DNA of 33,154 nucleotides from Hypsibius dujardini (Eukaryota > Tardigrada > Eutardigrada > Parachela > Hypsibiidae). Positions 10,801 through 20,327 of this stretch are shown here, in pieces. The position numbers and the translations under genes are program-made. The notes beneath the pieces were generated by a model. The model saw only the letters and a program-made list of their open reading frames with translations, had not been told where the DNA came from and did no database searches. Each line of letters starts with the position of its first letter. The first letter of the stretch is position 1. The stretch lies in assembly GCA_001579985.1 (NCBI GenBank), contig LRSR01000364.1, forward strand, positions 1-33,154. The letters are read 5' to 3'.

Positions 10801-12115
10801 TCCGTCAGACATTGTGTCTTTCCAGACATTATATCTTTAACGGACTTATTTGCACTCATGGTAAAATAAAAACTAAAAACTATTGCTTGTATGTGACAGA
10901 CGATTCCTCCATTGCACGCGATTCTGATAGAGACTCAAAATCGAAATGCAGAAAACCGCTAATAGTATTACATTGCCAACTATATATTCGTTAACCAGGA
11001 TGATTTCAACGATTTTTGCCTTGCCTATATTCGGCAGAATCCCATTCGGCGTCTGGGTACTGTCTGAGTCGGCATTCGGCAGTATCCTTGAGAAAAACTC
11101 CAAGATCGGATCAGGGCGGATTGATCTGAGGTCAGTATAATCATGATCAGAATGTCTGGGGACAGTCTCTCCACTTGGCCATAATATCTGTGAGGACAGA
11201 ATGTCTGGGGACAGTCTCTCCACTTGGCCACAAGGTCTGTGAGGACAGAATGTCTGGGGACAGTCTCTCCACTTGGCCATAATATCTGTGAGGACAGAAT
11301 GTCTGGGGATGATCTCTCCACTTGGCCACAATGTCTGTGAGGACAGAATGTCTACGGCCACAATGTCTGGAGACAAAGAGTCGGGCAGGACACGTAAAGG
11401 GACACAATGTCGGGAGGACAGAATGTCGAGAGACATAACGTTGGTATGCCGAGAGTTCGTGTGTGTGACCCGCCCAGCTCTAAAGAGTAACTGACCTCTC
11501 GAACGATGGCGCTGATGCATTGATTGGCAACTTTGCTTTCTCCTCCTCGGTACACCGGTAAGCCGCATGCCTCACAGGATATCACAAATGGACCCTGGAG
11601 AGGAAATCCCTAGCAAGACATGAACTACCACGAAATCATAATGACAGCAGTGATGCTGCAAGATTTGGAGATTTTTTTAATAGAGTTAGGATTTTAATTT
11701 TGAACGAGATGGTAATTGGGTTGGTTTGAAAAAAGAGTTAGATCATATCGTAGATCTATCGATGCATCTCATATCGTAGATGCAACTGCAGAACCGAATT
11801 TTGTTATTATCTACCAGAAGAATTTGCAGTTTTGGTCGCCCGTAGAAAGAACGGTGTATGGTGTCTGAATTATCTAGATTGTGTTTCCATATGTTTTGCC
11901 GGCATATGTGTGAGCTCCACATATGTTGGATTGGATTTAAAAATGCCGAGCATTGGAAAGTTGAAACGTACCTTGCAGTAAGCGTTGAAATATGTTTTGT
12001 TGAAGGTTCTCGTAGCCGGGTCGATGAGAATAGATTTGACCGGAAAGATTGGTACTGTCCAAAGAACGAACTGGAGGAATAGCAGTAGTTGCGGACGCCA
12101 AGACGCATAAAGCAT
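7855..12115 (-). CDS. IR-B: divergent ionotropic glutamate receptor-like channel (IR-like), 7 exons, 530 aa
   Basis: Tandem paralogue of IR-A. Exons in transcript order are 11972-12115, 11496-11594, 10325-10473, 9536-9987, 8838-9070, 8328-8599 and 7855-8098. They total 1,593 nt and all junctions are in frame. It has a hydrophobic leader (about 8-30), S1 (GPFVISCEACG, YDGFEIRLLQFIA, DDAFDMALGSFTAS), M1 (219-240), a pore loop (263-282, ending FGSIFNQG), M3 (297-320, WWLYVIIFIAVYTGQMTS), S2 (YVLITSMKASF, FWKAFPVAPNNAHLR) and M4 (495-515). The position of the S1 ligand-binding Arg appears to be Val or Lys, and the S2 Glu/Asp position is Ser or Lys. Such losses are typical of variant IR chemoreceptors rather than true glutamate receptors. 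It lacks the intron that splits the matching region in IR-A (after ASSSLQ). Sequons occur at NKT, NGT and NIS. The ligand and tissue cannot be inferred. Confidence 0.87.
10567..10850. repeat. GACATTGTGTCC array with a 37 bp unit, IR-B intron 2
   Basis: Units starting at 10660, 10697, 10734 and 10771 are exactly 37 bp apart. Each holds GACATTGTGTCCCGTCCGT followed by GACGTTACGTCC. Shorter, more degenerate copies of GACATTGTGTCC flank them on both sides. Confidence 0.9.
11151..11450. repeat. 49 bp tandem array, IR-B intron 2
   Basis: About four copies of a 49 bp unit containing AATGTCTGGGGACAGTCTCT, then CCACTTGGCCA and TCTGTGAGGACAG. From 11340 onward it decays into GGACACAATGTC motifs, the reverse complement of the core of the array at 10567-10850. 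Open frames running through it are repeat artefacts. Confidence 0.9.
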
Positions 12116-12376
12116 TTTGGAATGCTCCGCTACATTACACAGAAGATGCGGAAATTATTCATCAACGAGCCGGCTCTACAAACAGACAGAGTGGGGGAGA
12201 GCTTGGGAGCAAGCTTCCGTTGAACGCGATACGGAAACCTAATATTCTATGCTCTCGCATGGACTATCACATCATCCGCAAAATACTGCCCGTGAGCTCA
12301 CTATGCTGTTGATATTTGACAGGAATGAGGATACACAGCTGTGGTCATTTAACCCCAAATATTTTTTATTGCCAAC

Positions 12377-12411
<35 letters not shown>

Positions 12412-12684
12412 ATGTCTGTCTGTATGTCTGTCTGTCTGTCTATCTGTACTTCCAAACGATTGGCTGCAGCTTCAAAAAGTTCATTCACAAGTGAATAATT
12501 AGCTGTCGGCATTCAATTTGGCGTCAGCGTCTAAGAATAGTGATATTGATGGGTTTAAATACCAGAAACAAATTAAGGTCCAGATACAAAGAAAAAGAAG
12601 TATAAAATAGCAAATGCGGTAGTCAGCTTAAGCAAGTACTGCCCAGGCAATATTTATGAAAATATTGCAATTCCACGGGCGTCC
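12116..12684. other. Intergenic region between IR-B and SAHS S1, with a (CTGT)n tract
   Basis: Upstream of the IR-B start and downstream of the S1 stop. It contains a TGTC microsatellite at 12377-12447. No exon, TATA box or clear polyadenylation signal was recognised. Confidence 0.6.
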
Positions 12685-14007
12685 TCAGTGGCAGCTGATC
12701 ACTTTCTTGTACCAACGCTTGGCCACTGTGTCTCCTGTTTTGTAGGTCTGCAAAAAAACCCCAAACAGGAGGATTACTTAAAGTCTTGCAGCGCCAATCT
12801 GTCCGTGTCAGTGGGTTTCCCCCATTTTCCCAATTCGCAATTCGCAAGCAATACTGTAGCTGACCTTTTCCAACTCGGTTCCATTTTGGAAAACATGGTA
12901 GGAGTCACTGACGGTCTTGTTCTTGCTCGGCACGGTGATCTCAACGTGGAGGTCGTTTCCCAGCTCGGCGTAGAGGTACTGCAAACATCATAAACAAGTC
13001 AATAGACGATGTGATAAATACTTATGGGAAATTGATAATGAAAAATATTCATTAATAATTATCACATATTTATATGTGACATGTGTATCACATCTGTACA
13101 CATTTTCAACGACGTTGTGTAATGACGTATCAATATGATTAAGCATGATTTGAGCAAAAAAGCAATGTTAATTGAGCAGCGTCAGAAGTTTGCCCGAATC
13201 CTCCCAGACATAATTTTTTCATTAGCCAGAACACATTTCATATTATGGCCGCGAGTTTCAGTTGTTTTGCAAGGTGTAAGAATCATTTCTATCTTTTTTA
13301 TATCTATATTTCTATATGATTTGTATTTATCATTTATTTTATTTTATTATTTTTTATATTTTTATGAAACTTGTGCGTGCATCATTGTTCTTTGTTATAG
13401 CGCCGTCAATTTATTGCGACGATATACCGTAAAAAAAGATTGTTCGATAACGTGCCAACATGAAACGGAATTAAAATGGCCATTTTTTATAAACCTTATT
13501 TGTCGGACTTTCTTCAATATTTACCTTGAATTCGACATTGTTGAAAGTTGCCTTTCCCGGCTGGCCCAATGTGAACTTGTGTTGCAAGGTGTAGTTCTTG
13601 GTCGGTACGGTGATCTTATGATGGAAATGCTCACCATCCTGCCAGAACTTTTGGAATACCTTCTGGTCCATCACGTGCTCCGCAGACGGATAACCTTTAC
13701 ATGCAGTCAAAGATTAATTACATTAACTTCTAAGTCGCAGAGGGCAGATCTAAATTTCCCGTGGGAAACGATTTTTTGAAAGATTCTTTTACCAAGTTGG
13801 CTGACGAAGGTCTCGAGGTTCTCGGTATGGTTGGTGGACTCCCATTTTCCCAGCCAGGATTTCCCATCGAACTTGCCGCCGTGCTTCTCTCCTTTATGAT
13901 CCGCCACGGTCGAGACGAACAAACCTGGAAAAATAACAGTTCTCTTCACGAGGCACCTCAACTTTAGTAATTGAAATGTTTCGGAAGCGCGTATAAAACA
14001 TGTGATA

Positions 14008-14066
<59 letters not shown>

Positions 14067-14488
14067 GCCTGTACGTCTGTCTGTCTGTTTGTCTGTCTGT
14101 CTGGCTTTTTATAGACCCTGGAATATACTGACAGAGATGGCGAAACAGAAATATGATAGAGATATTATGTTAACACCAAATTAAATACTTCAAGTGACCA
14201 ATTTTTAATTTCATTTTTTCACTTTTTAACAACAACAAAAAACGAAACATTTTTATTCAGTAAATATTTCAGTGAAGAAACTAAAATTAATTTAGTAACT
14301 TTGGTCACAACTCAATTAAAAATAAGTTGTAGAAAAAAAACCCCATTTTTTGTCAAGTAAGGTTTAGTTCGTTAAATAATTAATTAGTAAAAAATGAGTT
14401 AAGTTTGTTCCAACCTGACAATAAGTACAGTAATTTTAACTATCTTACCGGTAACAGACAGGGCAAGGAGAATTGTGACGTGAGCCAT
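12685..14488 (-). CDS. S1: divergent SAHS-family secreted protein, 5 exons, 172 aa
   Basis: Exons in transcript order are 14449-14488, 13793-13924, 13525-13694, 12865-12978 and 12685-12747, in frame throughout (519 nt). The signal peptide (MAHVTILLALSV, to about residue 21) is followed by KFDGKSWLGKWES (about 32-44), DGEHFHHKITVPTKNY in the barrel region, VEITVPSKNKTVSD and the C-terminal strand TYKTGDTVAKRWYKK. SAHS proteins fold as FABP-like beta-barrels and are exported, and a role in protection during drying is inferred from the family. It is divergent from its neighbours and has sequons at NHT, NYT, NKT and NGT, which suits a glycosylated secreted protein. Its fourth exon boundary (after VEFK) is unique in the cluster. 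Intron 1 contains a (CTGT)n tract at 14009-14103. Confidence 0.88.
14009..14103. repeat. (CTGT)n microsatellite in S1 intron 1
   Basis: About 23 CTGT units with a few substitutions, between the signal-peptide exon and exon 2 of S1. Confidence 0.95.
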
Positions 14489-15169
14489 TATCTAGTGCTT
14501 GGAAACGCCAATAATAATGCAAGCGAAGTGGGATGGAAATGATGTCAGGCAAAATTCTGAACGAAACTGAAGGTATCATAATGAAAGTATACTATATCTC
14601 GACATACTTTCGTAGGTTGGTGAAAGTATGTCGAGGGTGAAAAGTTGGGGGATGAAGGGGCAGTGTACTACTGTGCATGTATAATTAATGCAGGATCGGA
14701 TTACAGTCCTTTGTGTCGCGACGGGGTGAACAAAAGAGAGGCTCAAGACACGATAATTGAAGGCAACAAAGGCTCATTTAATCCCCATGTCGTCTGGAGA
14801 GGAACAAAGGAAACTTTTCCCGATAACTTCTTCTCGAAAATTTTCTACAGAGATCTCTCATGTAGACGACAAAGGAAGCATACTAGTAATAAGGACAGAA
14901 AACGAACGAATAAACCCAGGATGAAAAAATATCCAATCTTTTCTGAACTTCAAGCTACCATCTGAAAATTAATTAACTCTGGAGCGTCACCATGGGACAC
15001 GTCTGTTTGATTCCTTCCTTGTGGGATTTTTACCCACTAACGAATTAAGGATTTATAATGTTAGTTGTAAGAAGTCTATGAGTTCAAATTTCCCGCTTGA
15101 ATGTGAATTTATTTGCAACTTTACCGACTAGCAATGGTCACCAGGCAAAAAAAACAGAAAGACAGACAA

Positions 15170-15213
<44 letters not shown>

Positions 15214-15437
15214 TAACACATTCCGGCAGACAGACAAACAGAAAAACAGACAGAGAGATATGCGGACAGAGAGGCAAACAATTGGCAATCAATTCACCAG
15301 ACGAGCCCTCTCTGACAGATGATCACCAATACAATTCAAGACATCCACACATACCTTACCGAGGTTGTCGCCTATCCCAACATTTTGTGCGCACGACGAA
15401 GGTGGAAGTTATTTTGCGTGTTATAGAAAAACCTTAC
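14489..15437. other. 5' flank of S1, no gene recognised
   Basis: Holds the inverted repeat at 14598-14635 and a (CAGA)n tract at about 15163-15214. A 106-codon plus-strand frame at 14645-14965 has no recognisable domain and is probably chance. No clear TATA box is seen for S1. Confidence 0.5.
14598..14635. promoter_or_regulatory. Perfect 14 bp inverted repeat upstream of S1
   Basis: CTCGACATACTTTC (14598-14611) and its exact reverse complement (14622-14635) are separated by 10 nt. It lies 110-150 bp upstream of the S1 ATG, in the position where other SAHS genes carry promoter elements. A partial extra copy (GAAAGTATACTATA) lies at about 14583. A regulatory role is inference. Confidence 0.5.
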
Positions 15438-15543
15438 CGAGAGCCTGAAAAGTCTGATTACAGTTCTCGCTCGGCTGATCGCTTTTGGCCCAATCTCCGA
15501 TCCATGGTTGTGCAGCCGACGCAACACTGACCACAAGGGCGAA
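15438..15543 (-). pseudogene. SAHS relic: isolated exon 2
   Basis: On the minus strand this reads VSVASAAQPWIGDWAKSDQ, then PSENCNQTFQALG, then a GTAAGG donor. This is the signal-peptide tail and first strand of an S3/S4-type SAHS (compare VASASQPWLGSW and PENWDQVV). The reading frame is open and the donor is intact, but I see no proper acceptor. No exon 1, barrel exon or C-terminal exon was found at the expected distances. It lies 3' of a barrel-exon relic (15938-16211), which is the wrong order for one gene. It is a remnant or part of a rearranged copy. Confidence 0.65.
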
Positions 15544-15741
15544 ATCACTCGGACGATTTTAGATTTCGGGAATATTCTTTTTTATTTTAGATTAATTTAA
15601 AATATGATTTAAAATGCCCAAAAATAGGTGTTTTGTTCTAAGTTGAATCAATTTTACATTAATTTATAATCGATTTCGGGTGAGGATTTATTTTTATCTA
15701 ATTAAGGATTCTTTTTCGTATTAATTTAAATTTAATTGATT

Positions 15742-15801
<60 letters not shown>

Positions 15802-15900
15802 GCACAGACACAGACAGACACACAGCACAGACACACAGCACAAACAGACACACAGACAAACACACAGACACACAGAAACAGGCAAAGACACAGGCAAAGA
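15742..15900. repeat. (CA)n and CAGACA compound microsatellite
   Basis: About 28 CA units followed by imperfect CAGACA/CACAGA repeats, between the two SAHS relic fragments. Confidence 0.95.
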
Positions 15901-15937
15901 CAAAAATCAACCCAAGCACTGACACTCACGCACACAT

Positions 15938-16887
15938 CTTGGCGAGTTCATAACTAGTCACTTCGAAGGCCTCACTGACTTCTCTGGAGGGAATCTTGAC
16001 GATGGCCAAGAGTTAATCTTCGCCTTCCATGAAGGTGTACCTGATTTCACCGTCTAACTGGGCCTGTCTGTGACTCCCTTCCTCGCCGAGCTTGAACGTC
16101 CATTTGGCGGTTAAATTGTTGGAGGGCACCTCAAGCAATGTTTATAGGTTTCTCCGTCCCGAGTGATGGTGAGACTGGCTGGCGGAATGTAAGCAAAATG
16201 TGCCGGAATTCCTGAAGTCATAAGTTACTTAGTACTCAAATTAGAATATAAATTATTGTCATGCTCCATACCAAATCTTGTCGACGTCCTGGGGTCGGAA
16301 GACAGATGTATGACATGTCGGAGGAAAAATGTTCAGTTTTTAAATTTATTTATTCTTAGCATTATTTTGGTTTCAACATTTTTTTATTTTTACCAAAAAA
16401 AAAACTGGCCAACTACAGATAGTTCACCAAATTATTAAAATATAATTTAGATAACGATGAACTTGCAGTAATGCCAAGCGCATCAAACGTCGACGGAAAC
16501 TTAGAAAACAAAGAAAACAGGCTGCATGTATGTGTGTCTGTCTGCGTTAGTGTCTGTGTCTGTGTTTGTGTCTGTGTCTGTGTCTGTGTCTGTGTCTGTG
16601 TCTGTGTCTGTGTCTGTGTCTGTCCTGTGTCTGTGTCTGTGTCTGCGTTAGTGTCTGTGTTTGTGTCTGTGTCTGCCTGTGTCTGTGTCTGTGTCTGTGC
16701 CTCGGTGGCTGTGGCTGTGAATGAAAATATAGTTGACCAATACTATGTAAACATTCCAGCAAAAGGTTTATGTGATACGATAGACGAGTACGCCTACCAA
16801 GTGCTCGAAAAATCTGATTCCAATTCTCGGGTGCCTTATCTGTGAACCTCCGTTTTCCTAATCACGGCTGTCCAGAGAATGTAACGG
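15938..16887 (-). pseudogene. Degenerate SAHS gene (S3/S4 type)
   Basis: Two fragments are in the correct order for one gene. An exon 2 relic at about 16786-16887 reads VAVTFSGQP, a TGA where Trp is expected, then TDKAPENWNQIFRALG and a GTAGGC donor. A barrel exon at 15938-16211 reads SLTITRDGETYK, then a one-base deletion near 16135-16143, then EVPSNNLTAKWTFKLGEEG, a TAA stop at 16013-16015, and IVKIPSREVSEAFEV. The barrel exon ends AAG followed by AT instead of GT, so its donor is also lost. No exon 1 or C-terminal exon was found. A stop in each fragment, a frameshift and a lost splice site together make it non-functional. Confidence 0.85.
16523..16700. repeat. (TGTGTC)n hexanucleotide microsatellite
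   Basis: Long run of TGTGTC with a few TGCGTTAG and CCTGTG interruptions, between the two parts of the degenerate SAHS gene. Frames through it are low complexity only. Confidence 0.95.
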
Positions 16888-16996
16888 CCACCAATATTGC
16901 AGATAAAAACAAGTTGCCAAGTTGCCGGAAGACCCGGCCCCGCCTACTCCTCAATTGCCAATAAGTCAGTTCAGCGAAGCAGTTTACTTCTATGGA

Positions 16997-17076
16997 CAGA
17001 CACAGACATAAGCACATGCACAGACACAAACACAGAGACAGACACAGACACAGACACTGACACAGACACGGACACC
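16997..17076. repeat. (CAGACA)n tract at the left edge of the S3 duplication unit
   Basis: Imperfect GACACA/CAGACA repeats, followed directly by CACGCGCTGTATTTGATCTA, which recurs after the tract at 18573-18652. It marks the left border of the duplicated segment. Confidence 0.9.
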
Positions 17077-17150
17077 GTCACACGCGCTGTATTTGATCTA
17101 TACCCCTTCATGAAAAAAACGTTGGCCGTCTGCTGATGAGAACAAGAAGT

Positions 17151-17156
17151 TTTATT
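17151..17156 (-). promoter_or_regulatory. Possible polyadenylation signal of S3
   Basis: AATAAA on the minus strand about 230 bp past the S3 stop codon. It is conserved in the S4 copy at 18723-18728. Confidence 0.35.
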
Positions 17157-17383
17157 ATGGCTGTGATGACGGTTGATGCCAAATAGAAAGTGTGAAACTT
17201 GGCAGCCAACTCCGGAATTCAAGGCCATTTGTTTGATTCTTCGATGATTAAACGCCCACAAAGATGTAACATTGCACATTTCAATGTAATCCCACTCCCA
17301 GTATAGAAAGAAGCTCAATAAGAAAAATGTAACCACTTCATTCTAAATATACATCTATTTGGACACAGCAAGCGAACGGCTGT

Positions 17384-18250
17384 TTAAACAGCTTGCCTTT
17401 TCAAGTATCGCTTCGCAACGATTCCGTCAATTTTGTAAGTCTGTAACGAGAAGGAAAAAGACATTTTAAAAAATGTTGAAAAAAATCAGGCCGAACAGCC
17501 GAAAAATCCAACGGCATTGCGTCCCCTCTTACAAATCATTTCCGATGCAGACCTACCTTAACGAGCTCATCGCCGGTCACTTCGTAAACCTCGGTGACTT
17601 CCTTGCCCCTGGCGGGGATCTTCACCGTCACCAGCAGTTTCTCGCCTTCCTCGGTAAAAGTATACTTGATCTCGGTGTTCTCAAACTTGGGCTCCACCTT
17701 GGTGCCTTCCTCGCCGATCTTGAAGGAATACGTGCTGGAGAAGTTGTTGGAGGGGACTTCCAGTTTGTTGGTGTAAGTCTCTCCCTCGCGAGTGATGCTC
17801 AGGGTGGATTTGGGGTTGCCGCCGTACGCTGCGGGCAGACCTGATGAAGATGCAAAAGTGAACAATCAGCGCCTGGGAAGAGTTCTTTTAAATTCTTAAT
17901 TAAATAATTAACGTAAGGCAAAGAATGAATGATTGTTTATGCGGTTTGCTTTTCGTAATCGGTCAAGGCATAATACACAAATGTGATTATAAGTTCCGCG
18001 CTTACTAAGAGCTGTCACGACCTGATCCCAGTTCTCGGGCGCCTTATCGGTGGTGGTCCAGCTTCCGAGCCACGGCTGCGAGGCCGATGCAACAGCGACG
18101 ACGCCTTAAAAAGCCAGAAGTTAGAATAAAAAGCTTTAAAAGACTATCCTCTCTTGGGAATTAATGAACCCTGAAGCAGTGTTCAATGAAAGGTACGAGA
18201 ATGGCATCTAATCACCAACCCATAAGAACGATGAGGGACAGACGAGCCAT
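17384..18250 (-). CDS. S3: short-type SAHS-family secreted protein, 4 exons, 156 aa
   Basis: Exons in transcript order are 18220-18250, 18006-18104, 17557-17840 and 17384-17440 (471 nt, in frame). It begins MARLSLIVLMG, then VVAVASASQPWLGSW, so the signal peptide probably ends after ASA (about residue 18). The barrel exon (44-138) carries LSITREGETYTNKLEVPSNN, KIGEEGTKVEPKFENTEIKY, EEGEKLLVTVKIPARGKEV and VYEVTGDELVK. The tail is TYKIDGIVAKRYLKRQAV. The layout matches SAHS strand for strand, but it lacks the EWTGK segment and the GDHYHH motif, and the terminal Trp is Tyr. It is therefore a distinct subtype with S4 and the nearby relics. The exon 1 donor GTTGGT is weak but is the only one giving the needed phase. 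A general FABP relative is a less likely alternative. Confidence 0.85.
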
Positions 18251-18351
18251 CTTTACAGCGTGGATTGGGGTTTTTAGGAACCGGGAAAAAAAGGAAGAAC
18301 GACTAGCTACAAGGCAAAAAAAACTGATCCCGACGACTGGATAAGAGTCGT

Positions 18352-18358
18352 TTTTATA
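18352..18358 (-). promoter_or_regulatory. TATA box of S3
   Basis: TATAAAA on the minus strand about 105 bp upstream of the S3 ATG. The same sequence is at the same place in S4. Confidence 0.65.
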
Positions 18359-18572
18359 TGAGAATTTCAAGCGAAAAGACATCCAGGGGTGTTGAAGGCC
18401 ACTTTCAACTCGCATGTTCAAGGTCGTTCCGGAAGGACAAAGTTTCTTACTTAGCTTTTCCTTCATGAGACCGGAAATCAGCGTAGTTCAATCAGAGTGA
18501 AGTCGATCGCGACTGTACCAGACAAATGTAATGACATAGGCAATGCTACAGATTCAGACCCAAATGAAGACA

Positions 18573-18652
18573 CAAACACAGACACAGACACAGACACAGA
18601 CACAGACACAGACACACAGACACAAACACAGACACAGACACAGACTCAGACA
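18573..18652. repeat. (GACACA)n tract between the two duplication units
   Basis: Continuous GACACA/CAGACA repeats joining the upstream flank of S3 to the downstream flank of S4. Confidence 0.95.
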
Positions 18653-18722
18653 CACGCGCTGTATTTGATCTATACCCCTTCATGAAAAAAAAGTTGGCCG
18701 TCTGCTGATGAAAACAAGAAGT

Positions 18723-18728
18723 TTTATT
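18723..18728 (-). promoter_or_regulatory. Possible polyadenylation signal of S4
   Basis: AATAAA on the minus strand about 185 bp past the S4 stop codon, matching the S3 copy. Confidence 0.35.
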
Positions 18729-18910
18729 ATGGCTGTGATGACGGTTGATACCAAATAGAAAGTGTGAAACTTGGCAACCAACTCCGGAATTCAAGGCCAT
18801 TTGTTTGATTCTTCGATGATTAAACGCCCACAAAGATGTAACATTGCACATTTCAATGTAATCCCCACTCCCAGTATAGAAAGCAAGCAAGATAGCAAGC
18901 GAACGGCTGT

Positions 18911-20020
18911 TTAAACAGCTTGCCTTTTCAAGTATCGCTTCGCGACGATTCCGTCGATTTTGTATGTCTGTAAAAAGAGGGAATAAGAAATTTTAAAAAA
19001 ATGGTGAAAAATATTATTTAGGCCGAACAGCCGAAAAATGCAACGGCATTGCGTCCCCTCTCATAAATCATTTCCAACGCAGACCTACCTTAACGAGCTC
19101 ATCGCCGGTCACTTCGTAAACCTCGGTGACTTCCTTGCCCCTAGCGGGGATCTTCACCGTCACCAGCAGTTTCTCGCCCTCCTCGGTGAAAGTGTATTTG
19201 ACCTCGGTGTTCTCAAACTTGGGCTCCACCTTGGTGCCTTCCTCGCCGATCTTGAAGGTCCACGTGCTGGAGAAGTTGTTGGAGGGGACTTCCAGTTTGC
19301 TGGTGTAGGTCTCTCCCTCGCGAGTGATGCTCAGAGTGGATTTGGGGTTGCCGCCGTACGCTGCGGGCAGACCTGATGAGGATGCAAAAGTCAACAATCA
19401 ACGCCTGGGAAGAGTTCCTTTAAATTCTTCAGGTACCATTAAAAATAAAATAAAAATTACTCCAGAAATCAATCGAAGGAAATTTATTAGGACAAATTTT
19501 TCGCTTTGAGATATAAAAAATAAGGAAACGTAGTGCGAAAAAAAAACATGAATTATAGAGTTCGTAGGAATCAAAAGGTTAATATCAGTTTTTCATGCGC
19601 GTTAGAAGGGCCGTATATTTATACTGAAGTATAAGATTGCAAGAAAGAAGCGAAGCATGACCAGAAATTAATTAATTAACGTAAGGCGAAGGATGAAAGA
19701 TTGTTTATGCGGTTTGCTTCTCGTAATCGGTCAAGGCATAATACACAAATGTCATTAAAAATTCCGCGCTTACCAAGAGCCGCCACGACCTGATCCCAGT
19801 TCTCGGGCGCCTTATCGGTGGTGGTCCAGCTTCCGAGCCACGGCTGCGAGGCCGATGCAACAGCGACGACACCTTAAAAAAGCCAGAAGTTAGAATAAAA
19901 AGCTTTAAAAGACTATCCGCTCTTGGGAATCAATGGGACCCTGAAGCAGTGTTCAATGAAAGGTACGAGAATGGCATCTAATCACCAACCCATAAGAACG
20001 ATGAGGGACAGACGAGCCAT
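18911..20020 (-). CDS. S4: short-type SAHS-family secreted protein, 4 exons, 156 aa
   Basis: Tandem duplicate of S3 with identical exon lengths: 19990-20020, 19774-19872, 19089-19372 and 18911-18967. The protein differs at only a few positions. It has the usual Gly at the exon 2/3 junction, where S3 has Ser, VVAALG for VVTALS, and STWTFKIGEEG for STYSFKIGEEG. Signal peptide, barrel strands and the TYKIDGIVAKRYLKRQAV tail are as in S3. All splice sites are canonical and the frame is intact, so both copies look functional. Intron 2 is about 245 bp longer than in S3. Confidence 0.87.
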
Positions 20021-20120
20021 CTTTACAGCGTGGATTGGGGGTTTTAGGAACCGGGAAAAAAAGGAAGGACGACTAGGTACAAGGCAAAAATACTGGTCTT
20101 GACGACTGGACAACAGTCGT

Positions 20121-20127
20121 TTTTATA
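20121..20127 (-). promoter_or_regulatory. TATA box of S4
   Basis: TATAAAA on the minus strand about 105 bp upstream of the S4 ATG, in the duplicated promoter. Confidence 0.65.
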
Positions 20128-20327
20128 TGAGAATTTCGAGCGAAAAGCCATCCAGGGGTGGTGAAGGCCACTTTCAACTCGCATGTTCAAGGTCGTTCCG
20201 GAAGGACAAAGTTTCTCACTAAGCTTTTCCTCCATGAGACCGGAAATCAGCGCGGTTCAGAGTGAAGTCGATCGCGACAGTACCAGACAAATATAATGAC
20301 ATAGGCAATACTACAGATTTAGACCCA

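Noticed and set aside
10873-11568. 231-codon open frame on the minus strand
   Set aside because: Most of it is the 49 bp array translated in frame by chance, and it overlaps an IR-B intron and exon in another frame.
13135-13779. 214-codon open frame on the plus strand
   Set aside because: It runs antisense through S1 exon 3 and AT-rich intron sequence, has no recognisable domain, and the SAHS reading of the other strand is clear.
14645-14965. 106-codon plus-strand frame starting MGDEGAVYYC
   Set aside because: It superficially recalls an immunoglobulin VYYC motif, but no second Cys/Trp pattern or flanking exons are present.
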